Shown here piece by piece: positions 1 through 10,700 of a stretch of 64,000 nucleotides of DNA. The position numbers and the translations under genes are program-made. Positions within the stretch are counted from its first letter, which is position 1; the number at the start of each line of letters is the position of its first letter. Source of the DNA: Pseudoneurospora amorphoporcata (Eukaryota > Ascomycota > Sordariomycetes > Sordariales > Sordariaceae); assembly GCA_033297205.1 (NCBI GenBank), contig MU859061.1:124001-188000 (forward strand), given 5' to 3'. Under the pieces are notes generated by a model. That model was given only the letters and a program-made list of their open reading frames with translations, was not told where the DNA came from and did not search any database.

Positions 1-1972
1 CAGCTCTAGGGCGCATCTGCGAGACACCAGGCTACCAGCAGGCAGAGGCAGGCAGACATCAAGAGTGTTACACAAACTTGAGCTTCTTCCGTCGGATCTG
101 TTTGTGCTCCGACCTTTCCCCCTCTCCTCCCTTTCGTCCCTTCGTTCGTTTGCCAACGAGCCGGGCAACAACTGAGTCAGACTGGATCCCTGTCACAACC
201 AAAATGGCACAAAGCTGGTATTGATTACTACTGACACTCCAAATATTCCCATGGCATTCATCGTCTGGCGGCTTGCAATCGGTCAACTCCAGTGTTGATC
301 ATGTTCGAAAGCCGACGAGTTGTCGTTAGTTGAGACTCACGGTGCTCCACTCCCGTTGCATGCTCCAAGTGAACGACGACGGGACTGGACGGGAGAGCTA
401 CGAAGAGCGGATAATGCGGAGCTACTGCTGGGAACAAATGGACCGGGGAGAGCAGGGAGAGCAGGGCGGACAAGTCATAGCACGGGCAATGAGTGACGGC
501 ACATTGGTGGGAAAGAGGGGCGTCGGTACTTATCTTATCGCTTGCAAGGGCGGAGAGGGACTTCACCGATGCGAGACATGACCTTTTGCAGTTTGACAAA
601 CTTCATCGGGTGCTCCTCTTATTGAACTTACTAGCTCGTATATGATTGATTCTCAAGTCTTTCCGAGGTCGATTAGAATGATGAGTGCTCATGTTGGGCT
701 CGGATGTTGAAAGGCTTCCCCAGGCCGTAAAGGTGCTCAGTGACGACCGGAGGATCCAACCCCAACCGCTTTCGGTTAGTGCGATCATGGCTCATATGCA
801 AGCACTTTAACCACATCCACGAGATGGATGGCAAGGCAACCAAAGGGACGGAAGGAAGCTGAGAAGAGAAGCATCCGAAATGAAGGAACAATATTAACAT
901 TCTTCCCAAAGCGTTCACTTATTTGAGTTGTTGACTAATAGTGAGCAAGGTAAAAGTTAGAGATGGCCTCGAGTTAGTTCACATGTCACTAACATCGGCA
1001 ACCGCTAACGAGAGAACTTCGCCCTCGGATAAGAAGCACAGGACGGGTATTAAATCTTCAAGCACGGTAAACATTGATGAAGTATGGCACATTGGCTTTT
1101 CTTTGAGGATTCCACTCTTGCGATGCTGTCGTCGGTTTGGTTCCCGTGCCAGGAATGTGGGATGTTCAATAAGGTGACCCACCGAGTTCTCCACCTATCA
1201 TCGTACAAAAAATAAGCGCCTGGTCTGTTACGGCGACACCATAGAGAGGCTTATACCAGCACATATTGGATGAGTCACAAACAACGAGGCCGTTCAAATT
1301 TCAAAACTAGTGAATAATCATGTTACAGCAAGAAGGTATTTGTCATGACAAGACAGAGAGGCTGAGCAACAAACGTGAATGTTTATCAGAAAGCGTGGCT
1401 GATCCGTACTGACAGATGGGCCAAGTACCGCTAATAAATCGTACGGTCTTGGCTCCGAGCACCGTTCGCCACTGCACCCTGTGCCCCTGGTGTCTTTTGG
1501 CCCGCCTCAGTGCGTCATGCGTCACTCGTTCCCGGGCCCTGCAGTGGGACGGTCCCGAACTGCGAGTCCAGTTATTATTGATCCGCACAAGTGGAATGAA
1601 TTTCCTTTTTTTTTCCCTTTCTACAAATACAAAATATTTCCCGTCACGAACAAAGGAGGATCATCGTCCGCCGTCTTCTAAAACCAAGGTTGCCTCCGAA
1701 TTTCAAATACCAACGACGGCACAAAATTCTACCTTCGACTTATAAGAAGCACACCCTGCCCCGTATCTCATGGATTTTTTGCTGAACCCGACCTACTCAT
1801 TCGAAAAGTCAGCTACTGCCATCAACCACTATAACGATCATTCACCACCCATACACCAACCCGAGAAGTGACAGCCTTACGCGGCAAGCGATTGGAACCA
1901 TCAAAAGACCACGACCCCTAAACAAAAATTCTGTCACATCATCTAGAACAGGCGCTTTCACTCAACAACATC
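1..1972. other. Gene-free left flank and IFRD promoter region
   Basis: No open frame here has protein-like composition or an ATG-led start with recognisable domains. The right part (about 1740-1972) is the likely promoter and leader of the IFRD gene. A T-run and pyrimidine-rich tracts lie near 1600-1620. Nothing else is supported. Confidence 0.6.
1741..1746 (+). promoter_or_regulatory. Possible TATA box of the IFRD gene
   Basis: TATAAG lies 232 bp upstream of the IFRD start codon, a reasonable spacing for a TATA element plus a leader of about 200 nt. Sequence match only; no transcript data. Confidence 0.3.
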
Positions 1973-3361
1973 ATGCACGATCTACGCAAGAAAGCCCTCT
2001 TGGAGAGTGGCAAGACTGTTTCGCGGAAGGCTAGAGCAAGACCAGATCCCCCACGCTCTGCTGGTGCTCTCTCCCCCGGCGATGGCTCTCCCGCAAGCTC
2101 GCGGCCCGGCTCGCGGGCACCCTCAATGGCAGGTTCTCGAGCTGGAAGCCGTGTTCCCTCTGAAGACGAAGCTAGCGATTACGAGTACGATGATGCCATG
2201 ACGTTGAGCAGCGCCAACTCGGTATCCGGCGAGGATGTTTACGAGGACGATACGAACAATACATGGCCCGAGAGGCTCCAAGACCGCATTTCGGAACTTC
2301 AGGATCGCAAGAGGAGTAGTGTTCAGGGCCGCGAGGTTACGCTGAAGGCATACGTACACATTCTGAAGCATCATTATGCACAGAAGTACATTGAGAGGAA
2401 CATCTCTGATATCAACGCGGCCCTGATCCGAAGCATCAGGAGCGGAAGCAGCGATCAGGAACGCCTCTTTGCTCTTCAGGCACTGACAGCCTCCATCCTT
2501 ACCTGCCCCTCGGAGACGATATTCGATCACGTCTGGTCGGTACTCAAGGGAGCCACTGAAGACGGAGAGGAGGACAAGATCAAGGTCGAGGCCATCAACG
2601 CTATCAGCATCGCCGTGACACTCGGGGGCGGCTCGTCCAGCGCAGCGGAAGAAGTTCTCGATTTCCTCCTCGAGATCATCGAGAGCGACGGCCAAACTGT
2701 CGGTGCCCCCGACAACGGTAGCGTAGTATCAGCAGCGCTCCATGCTTGGGCGTTTGTGGCCAGCTACGTGGACGACCTGAGCGTGCAGAGCGACCAAGCC
2801 ATGGAGGCCTTCATGGAACAATTAGACAGCACGGACAGCGACGTGCAAACGGGCGCCGGCGTCAACATTGCTCTGCTCTTCGAAGCTGCCCGCGACTACG
2901 AAGAAGAGACGGGCAAGAACTCAGACATGCAGTACAATCAGCACAGAATCATGACCCGCATGGCAGAGATCGTCCGCGACTCTTCCAAGACGGTATCAAA
3001 GTCAGACCGGAAACAGCTGAAGGCCAACTTCCAAAGCATTATCACCTCTTTGGAACGCGGCCTCGGTCCTGGGTACTCGACTGCCGGTCGCGGTGCGGCG
3101 AATCCCCACACGGGAGGCTCCAAGCTGGAGACTGGTGCCGGAGGCGAGGAGGGCTTCGTCGAGTTTGGATACCGCGAGAAGCTACGGATTCATAATCAGT
3201 CTCTGATTATTGATACCTGGTCACTACACGCTCGTGTGGAGACGTTGAAGACTGTCCTTGGCGGCGGTCTGGCGACACAGTATATCGAGAACCCTGCGGT
3301 TAGGGAGGTTCTGGAAGGTGCGGACGTGGAGTATATGGCCAAGACTACCAAGAGGAGGTAG
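1973..3361 (+). CDS. IFRD (interferon-related developmental regulator) domain protein
   Basis: Uninterrupted 462-aa frame with no intron. Residues 1-95 are a disordered Ser/Pro/Arg segment with repeated SR-type motifs (SRAPS, SRAGSR, SRVPS) and an acidic patch. From about residue 95 to 380 the protein becomes helical and leucine-rich, with the IFRD N-terminal signature (WPERLQDRISEL, then a block around ALQALTASILTCPSE and a later DVQTGAGVNIALLFEAAR). The C-terminus has the basic, helical tail typical of the family. Animal IFRD/TIS7 proteins act as transcriptional co-regulators; the role in filamentous fungi is not established. The ATG is the first in frame after a TATA-like element. It is a lone gene: the next gene starts 4.3 kb away. 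Confidence 0.85.
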   Translation: MHDLRKKALLESGKTVSRKARARPDPPRSAGALSPGDGSPASSRPGSRAPSMAGSRAGSRVPSEDEASDYEYDDAMTLSSANSVSGEDVYEDDTNNTWPERLQDRISELQDRKRSSVQGREVTLKAYVHILKHHYAQKYIERNISDINAALIRSIRSGSSDQERLFALQALTASILTCPSETIFDHVWSVLKGATEDGEEDKIKVEAINAISIAVTLGGGSSSAAEEVLDFLLEIIESDGQTVGAPDNGSVVSAALHAWAFVASYVDDLSVQSDQAMEAFMEQLDSTDSDVQTGAGVNIALLFEAARDYEEETGKNSDMQYNQHRIMTRMAEIVRDSSKTVSKSDRKQLKANFQSIITSLERGLGPGYSTAGRGAANPHTGGSKLETGAGGEEGFVEFGYREKLRIHNQSLIIDTWSLHARVETLKTVLGGGLATQYIENPAVREVLEGADVEYMAKTTKRR

Positions 3362-4108
3362 TGAACGATGCTCGGATAGGGAATGCAAAAGGAACGGAGG
3401 TGTTAGTATAACGATATATGACAGCATTAGGTGGCATTGTTTATTGGTTTCTCTGCGCACGCATTTCTAGTTTGTCAACAGGAGTTTTGGTATATCAGTA
3501 GGGTTTACCCGCGTTGCTTTATCAAGTGGCTTTCCTTTTTCTCACGTCTTGTTATACCTACTGCTCTTATGGAGTTATGAAACCCGCTGCACAGCGCAGT
3601 TCATTCGGCTCATAGTCCCTTGTTACTTGCTTCTATTAGCATGTCATCGCAATTGTTAGAACGATGCTTCTTCTTGTAGGCTCATCCTTAGGTTCACAAT
3701 CTACATATATATGTTGAATGCTTGGTCTGACCCATGGTCACTTGTAAACGCTACATGTGAGGATATTGACATAAACTATTGTTTGTTGGTAACCTGCACA
3801 ATGTATATCAAATATACCTGTACCTGCTCCAGAGGCTTAACTCCAGGGGTAAGTTTGTAAACATATACTACAAATACTGAATCTTCTCGGGTAAGACGAC
3901 ATGGTGGCCTCGTTCAACACAAAATCTGTCACATCAGTGAGAGTTTTTCTATTATTTTTCTTCCCCCTCCCCAAACAAAAAAACCACCAACAAAAAAAAA
4001 AAAAGACTACTTCCCGCTCAGCGCCTTTACCATGCCGAAAACGATAGGAAAACAGGATGAAAAGGTGAGATGCAAAGATTTGCTTCCCAGTATCTGGAAA
4101 AAAATTTC

Positions 4109-4125
4109 TTTTTTTTTTTTTTTTT
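4109..4125. repeat. T17 homopolymer
   Basis: Seventeen T in a row, about 100 bp right of an A13 run at 3992-4004. Both are in gene-free DNA. Confidence 0.9.
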
Positions 4126-4675
4126 GAAGTGAATGCTTTGTACGGAATCAAGTACATACATCCGTGAAGACGTGAACGCACGAAAGATGACAACTATTCT
4201 GGCGATATTTCTCCAACCTTCCGTCTCTAGGCCTCTCCATCCCTCTCGTTCTTTGGCTTCGATCCAATCCTTCTCCCTGCTGGCTCTTACAACGAGCCTT
4301 CCCTCTGACTCGCCAACATTGGGAAGGGTAGGCAGGGAGTCTCGAGTTCAAATCAATTGGATACCGTGAAATTCGCATTTTCGCAGTCTCATGTCTCGCA
4401 AGCCCCCTCTTGCAATTTCAAACGACGATATTGAGGCATGCGAGGGTAAGAGATCTGGTCCGGTTGATGGGCTTGTGGTACCCCGTAATACTTACTATAC
4501 GAAACGCAATTTACAAACGCCCGAGGACTCTGTCTGCGTTGCCTTACAATCTACGAGCGACCTGGGAGCATATACTGTTTCATCGAAACCATGGTATGGT
4601 GTTCGTGATCCCGAACGTCATTAGCGCCAAGAATACCCGAACAGGTCCAAGTCCAACAACAGGGGCAGCGATCCG

Positions 4676-4691
4676 AAAAAAAAAAAAAAAA
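4676..4691. repeat. A16 homopolymer
   Basis: Sixteen A in a row in gene-free DNA, with no sign of an adjoining retroposed gene copy. Confidence 0.9.
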
Positions 4692-5397
4692 CGTGGGAGC
4701 GACCAGTTCAGGAACAGGAACAGGAACCAAGTTCAGCCTGCCAGGCCAAGCCAAAACAAGGGCACCAAGAAGGCGCTCAAGGGCTGAGCTGGGAACCGAA
4801 CCAGGGCAACCTGTCAATCCTGATCTCTTTTGGGTGGAAAGGTTCCGCATGTTGGTCCAATGTTGGTGACAGTGACGGTACCTGGCAAGTTAGGTACTTG
4901 CTTATTAGCCAGCACAAGCAGAAGCAGAGCTGCAGAAGGATCAAAAGCAACCAACATTGTCAAAAGCACTGCATCATCATCTGCAGCTCTGCCCTGCCCT
5001 AAAATCCGGGAGGCCTGGAGGCCTGATTACGGGGCTACCGTTTTCCTGGGCGTCACGGTCAAGGTGAGACGGTGAAGACGGAGGTGAAAACGTTCGGGAA
5101 ACGGGACCAGCTCCGAAGCTGGGTGATCAACACCGGACCCCCTTGACCTTGACCTTGGCTCGAGCTTCTGGGATCCAGTTTCGGTCGGTCGGTCGTCCCG
5201 CGTCGTCCCCAGCCGCCGGAGGGATCCACTGTACTTTTTACTTTTTCGGGGGATCATTCCCCCATTTGCGGTTGGCAGTTCCATCGTCTCGTTCATTGCT
5301 TGCTGGATTTCTTGTCTCTGATCTTGATATGCTCTTCAATCATCAACGGGGCCGAAGAAAAGAGAGAGAAAGGAGGTGGTTGAAGATGTGAACTACT

Positions 5398-5416
5398 GAA
5401 GAAGAAGAAGAAGAAG
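5398..5416. repeat. GAA trinucleotide repeat
   Basis: Six tandem GAA units plus one G, in gene-free DNA. Confidence 0.9.
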
Positions 5417-6160
5417 GGATTGAAGAATTGGCGGAGGGATAACCAAACTTCAGAGAAAGCAAGGGAGATTGGGAACTAACTTGAGCTGTGCCACAATGAC
5501 CGTTTACCTCCCAATGGGTCGTTTTCCATTTCAATACCTAGAGGTATGTCACTGCCCTTTTGAAGAGCCAAGAGAGAGAACTTGAACGGAGCTGAGGTGC
5601 ATAACGCTGCAGCAAGGCACCTCATAGCACCCCTGACTTCCACGCGCAATTGGCCGATAACCGGCCAGCACATCAAGCAAGCCGGCCGTCGTCAGGCAAA
5701 CCCGGGCGAATCAAGCCTGCCATTGAGGGTTCAGGGTTGGGCAGTTGGGGGGGAAACCAGGAAGGGGATGGAAAGAGAAGAACAGGAAGAAGACCGTCGC
5801 AAGACTACCTAGAAGACGTAATGAAACGGAACCAAGACTTCCATTGGGGATGAGAAAAAAACGTGCTGTTGATGCTGGCGCTACACTAGGTACTGCAGCT
5901 ATTGGAAGTCCAAGGTGAAGAGCTTCAGGCGTTGATCCATTCGGGAATCGAGCCAAGAAGTCCAGCTCCCCCCCCGCCCAATTCGCGGACGCCGACTTTT
6001 GAGTTTTGACTCCTCTTCCAGACTTCCCACCGCTCATTCGTCCTTCGCAAAAGACTTGGGCTCACCACCGAATTGCCCCTCGCCGCTCTCCTCTCTTGAG
6101 CACCAATCCAGAGGCACCAGTCTCTTTTTCCCTCTTTTTCACACGCCAGTCGCAAATCCG

Positions 6161-6186
6161 CAGCAGCAGCAGCAGCAGCAGCAGCA
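6161..6186. repeat. CAG trinucleotide repeat
   Basis: Eight tandem CAG units plus CA, about 1.5 kb upstream of the 7704 start codon. The frames that cross it (poly-Gln, poly-Leu or poly-Ala by frame) do not look like genes. Confidence 0.9.
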
Positions 6187-6950
6187 AGTCGGGAGGTCGG
6201 GTTGCAAAAAGATTCACTAGAAAGGTTCCAGCCAGGTTCCAGTGACGGACCGACAGCCTCCAACATCCATCTTTTTGTTGCCCTCTCACGTCTTTTGTGT
6301 GCTTCCCCTGCTGCTGCCCTATATCGCATCCACCTCCACCTGGCAGCCCGAAACGAGCGGAGAATCTTGAATGATCGCTTGCGACACACGCTTCCATTGA
6401 TTCTACTAGACCGACCACCTTTGAGGCCTGCAGCACGAGGAGACGATTTACTTGGGATTCGGAACTAAGCCCGCCCTGGCCGATACCTACCTTAATAGAG
6501 GAAGTTGATATAAGGTACCTATACCTAAGGTACTGGTGCCGACCTCCATCTGGTACGTACCTTTGATATACCTTTGTTCTTCCCCGTCTTCTCCAATGTC
6601 CACAACCACCACATTACTTCGTGTCGGCATCGGGCTGGACTGTCCTCTCAAAAGGGTTGTCCCATTGCTGCCCATTACCTACCTACCTAAGCAGGATGGA
6701 AACATTGGGGGTCCGGGGCCTCCTCTCTGTTCAGGGCGGGATTGCGCCGCCTCTCGATTTTTTTTTTACGGGACGGAGCACCGCCGCCTACCTTGTCGCT
6801 AGCCTGCCTCCTGCCCTGTCATGCCGTCCTATTGTTTTCCTTGGTATGCGCGCTTGGCTCCCGTCAGGTTCAGGTTCCAGGCATGTTCACAGTTCCCCTT
6901 GCCGTATGTGCCATCATCTCAATCACACTGCACCACCGCGACTGCAACTG

Positions 6951-6970
6951 CACTGCACTGCACTGCACTG
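6951..6970. repeat. CACTG pentanucleotide repeat
   Basis: Four perfect tandem CACTG units, preceded by a related ACTG-containing stretch. Lies in the leader/promoter zone of the 7704 gene. Confidence 0.85.
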
Positions 6971-7111
6971 GGACACACTGCGGCGCATGCGCTTCTCCGT
7001 TTTCCAGTTCCATTTCCCTCTTTCCAGTCCTGTCACGGTCTCCTCCTCTCCTCCTCAGGCTTGTCCTCGATCACTACCTACCTAGTCACCATTCAATCCA
7101 CACAACCTCTT

Positions 7112-7115
<4 letters not shown>

Positions 7116-7162
<47 letters not shown>

Positions 7163-7178
7163 GAGAGACAGAGAGAGG
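7116..7178. repeat. AG dinucleotide microsatellite
   Basis: A perfect AG run of 39 nt (7116-7154) followed by an interrupted AG/CAGA stretch. It lies about 550 bp upstream of the 7704 start codon. GA/CT tracts are frequent in fungal promoters and leaders. Confidence 0.9.
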
Positions 7179-7703
7179 CGCACAGCTTGCATCTCACGCC
7201 GCCTCTCAGTTGGCGTTTCCCCCAGTCAAACCAATTGCCATTCTCTGACTCTGTTTCGCAATTCTACGCTTCTACGAGACGAATTAGTGTAGTAGCTTAC
7301 ACTGATTTCGTTGGTCCAGCTTCCACTTTTTCTCTGACCACCAGATTTTCCCGCAACCACCAGATGTCGCCCTGAACAGACGGAACGAATAGAGAGACCG
7401 CGCAGCTTCGACTCGACAGAACGACGAACCTAATACCCCACGCGCCCTATCCTGTTTTCTCCTCCTTTTTAATTACTACCAATATTCTTTTGTCTTGCCC
7501 TTTTGCAACCACCTCCCACCCTCCACCGAATTGCCGGGAAGAGCCTGTTTGTGAAGAACAGGAACAGCATTTGCGCAACCGAACTGGCGGGGGACAGCTG
7601 CGCTACCCAAGCTACGACAAGGCCCACTCGCTTGACGACCGTCTGATCTTCGATAGCCTGGCCTAGCCCAAGCAATCTTTTAGACACGCCCAACACCGAC
7701 AAC

Positions 7704-10700
7704 ATGGGTGTCGAAACCAAAAAGAAGTCGTCCGAGCGACCACTACCCGTGCCCAGCGCGACCGAATCCTCGATAATGAGCCCTACCCAGAGCGAGCTGG
7801 GAACCGACGACAAGTCATCCTACTCGCTGCCTGAGGACGGCACCCCGGTCACCATCAAGACACACAATCGAGGCAAATCGCAGACCTCGCTGTTGATCGA
7901 GTACTTCGAAGGAGGAAAAGGGGCCCCATCTGGAGACGGGCGCAAACCCAGCGTACGTGTTCGCCTCACGCCAAGCCAAAAGTCCAATCGCAAAAGCAGC
8001 GGTTCCGATCGAGGTCGCATTAAAATAACAGAAGCAAAGTCAACGAGGAGGTCGAGCCAGAGCCGCCGCGCCGATCGCCATTCCCAAAACGTCCTTAATC
8101 GCTCCGAAAACGAGTCGATGTCCGTCCTGAGCGGAGGCGACGAAGACAACAACTCGTACGCCTCTGCCACCGAGGAGAGCAACGTCAGTCGCAACATCGA
8201 GATCGAAATCGGCGAACGAAGCGAACGTAACAGCAACCGACGCGCCCGCCGCCCTGCCAGCCCTTTGATCCCCTCCGCTGATGGCAAGAATAGCTACAAT
8301 GCCGGCAACATGAGCGACATCTCGGCCATCCCGAGCGATACTTTCCTCGACGAGCCCTACGTATCCCACAAGAACTCTGATGTCAAGAGCCCTGGTTCCA
8401 GGAGCAAGAGCCCCTTGCGCGGTGGAGATGCCCTTGCTGGCGCTGCTGCTGGTATTACAGCTGCTGCAGTTACTGACAAGCTCCGTACCAGGAGCCGAGA
8501 TGAGAGCAGGACTCGAGACTACGAGCGCGGAGAGCGCGAAAAGGTATCGGTGACCAAGACACGCGGGGATAAGGAGAAGAGCGGCAGTAGTAACCGCCTC
8601 CACAAGTCGACCAAGAGTAGGACTAGTAGTCTCAGCAAAGAGGAAAGGAGTTCGAAGCGCTCAGAGTCCCCTCGCAGGAGATCCAAGCATAGCGATTCCT
8701 TGGTATCGGGAGCAGATTCGAGCATGCTTTCGACTGCAGCTACAAGCCAACGCTCCATCGGTGCAGAGTCAATGCGCTCAGGTCAATCCAAGGCCTCCTC
8801 AATCAACAACCCCAAGCTCCTGGAGACAGTGGAAGACGCCATTCGTCGCCTTATCCTTCCAGAACTCAACGCCTTGAAGAGGGAACAGAGCTTGCGTCAG
8901 GATCGTAAGGCCGCCTCGGCAACATCAAGTGCGACAACCGCTTCTAGGGACGAGGGCAGTGATAGGCGCCGGACGTCTAGAGCTGACAGAAACTCGGGCG
9001 CCACCCCCACACCCAAGGAACCCATCAAGATCGAGAAGCGAGACAGGGAAGCCCGCAATGCCTTCGATGAGAGTCCGGCACAAAGTACCCTCAGCCAAGA
9101 CACGAGGAGTGATGTGCAAAGTACTATTGACCACAGCCCTGCGGCAAGCACTGACCGTCTAAAGACTGCTGCTGCCGGTACGGCTATGGGCGCGGCTGCG
9201 GCTGCAGTCCATGACAGCCTCAAATCTCCTGGAGAGAACCGCAGTAGGAGGCGAAGACGTGAGTTGCGGAACCGTGCTGGTAATGAGCATGAGGATTATG
9301 ATGATGATGATGCTTCCGACTTCCTTGCACCTGCCCCTCCGATGCCGTTAATGAGCGAGCTTAACCCGTCGGACGTCACCAGAGCCTCTATTTTATCTGC
9401 CGACACAGATAGGCCTCACTCGGCTAGCGAGGAGATTGCGCCGAAGCAGGATCAGAATGGCCAGTACCACACTGAGGATTCCACTCCGACGCCCACCCGG
9501 ACCCCGATTACTCTGCTGTCATTGGGTACTCAGCACGCCAATATCTCACATGGAGACCTGAAACAGCTGCCACGTCAACGGGGTGCCGAGAACCAGGACG
9601 ACTTCCACACCGGCGCACCGTCGTCCATCGAGTCCTATGATGATCTGGACGATTACGATGATCACGAGCGGGAATACGGAGACAGCCCATACGACTACTA
9701 CAACACTCAAGAGGTGCCGCCTCCTCTCAAGTATGTTCCTTACCAGCCTGAGAAGCGCGGTCTGAGCCCTATCCCCAGCGTCTCCGGGTACACCGAAGGC
9801 AGTGAGGCACCGAACCGCGATTCTCGCGCATTCGGTGGCTCGGTATCAAACGGTTCGCGTACCCCTGGCAACATGTCCGTAGCCAGCTTGAGGACGCCGG
9901 GCATGGATCAGAGCAACGTGAGCGGAATGACCAACAGCGAGGTTGATGGTAATGGTCACCCTGTCCGTGCCGTAGGAGCCAACCCGAACTACATCCACAC
10001 CGCTGGTGTCGATTCCAACCATGCTTCGCTCGTTGAGGGCTCCATGGTGGATTCGCTTAGATCCAGCGGCGTCAACCAGCAACCGTACCGCAACTCAATG
10101 GCTACCAATGGAAGCCAAGAGGGTGACAGGCCAGACACGGCTGGTAACGATAGCCAGGCTTCATACGACTACCAAGAATATGATCTTGACGAGTACGGAA
10201 GGAAGGTCCCAAGACAGCGCCATTACACCACCGCCTCAGAGGCTGCTATTACCAGCGCTGCGGTTGGTGCCGCCGCCGCCGCCCTCAGACAACAGGGCAA
10301 GCAGGAGAACCAGGGCACTTCTGAATGGCAAGGGGAGGGCGTTGGGCGCAACAAGTCGTTCAAGGAACGCGCCCAGAACGGATCTGGACCCGCACTTGAG
10401 CCAAAGCACAGTATCGACAGGATGTCGGACGTCTCTGTGCCCATCAAGTTGGGCTTCAGTGGCTTGCCGGATATGGGGGACCCATTGCCAGACTTTGAGC
10501 ACTGGAACGAGGATGATCTGATCACTAACCCATCAATGCTCAACGGAGAGGAAGGTGGCTGGGAAGGAGATGCTACCCCCAAGCAGCGTCCTCAGTCTTC
10601 TGTTGATGACTTCAACTACCATCCTCTCGACGGCACCCATGATGCTCTGCAGAAGGGCCTCAACCTCAACGGTAACCAACAGGAGCAGGACGAGTGGTAC

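Larger units (their letters stand above)
3362..7703. other. 4.3-kb gene-free interval and long leader of the next gene
   Basis: No frame in this stretch looks coding on either strand. It contains A and T homopolymers, a GAA tract, a CAG tract, a CACTG pentamer repeat and a long AG run (listed separately), plus many TACCTACCTA-type tetramer repeats (for example 6676-6689). The part from about 6.0 kb on is pyrimidine-rich and probably includes promoter and 5' leader of the 7704 gene, with several short upstream ATGs. A non-coding RNA cannot be excluded. Confidence 0.6.

Noticed and set aside
4330..4370. Possible B-box (GTTCAAATC) of a tRNA gene
   Set aside because: No A-box or cloverleaf upstream at the right distance.
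4676..4691. Poly(A) tail of a retroposed gene
   Set aside because: No gene-like or retroelement-like sequence adjoins the run and no target duplication was seen.
6062..6436. Frames crossing the CAG repeat
   Set aside because: Their length depends on the triplet repeat, which is open in several frames; no domain content.
7116..7178. CRISPR-like or satellite array
   Set aside because: It is a simple AG microsatellite without spacers.
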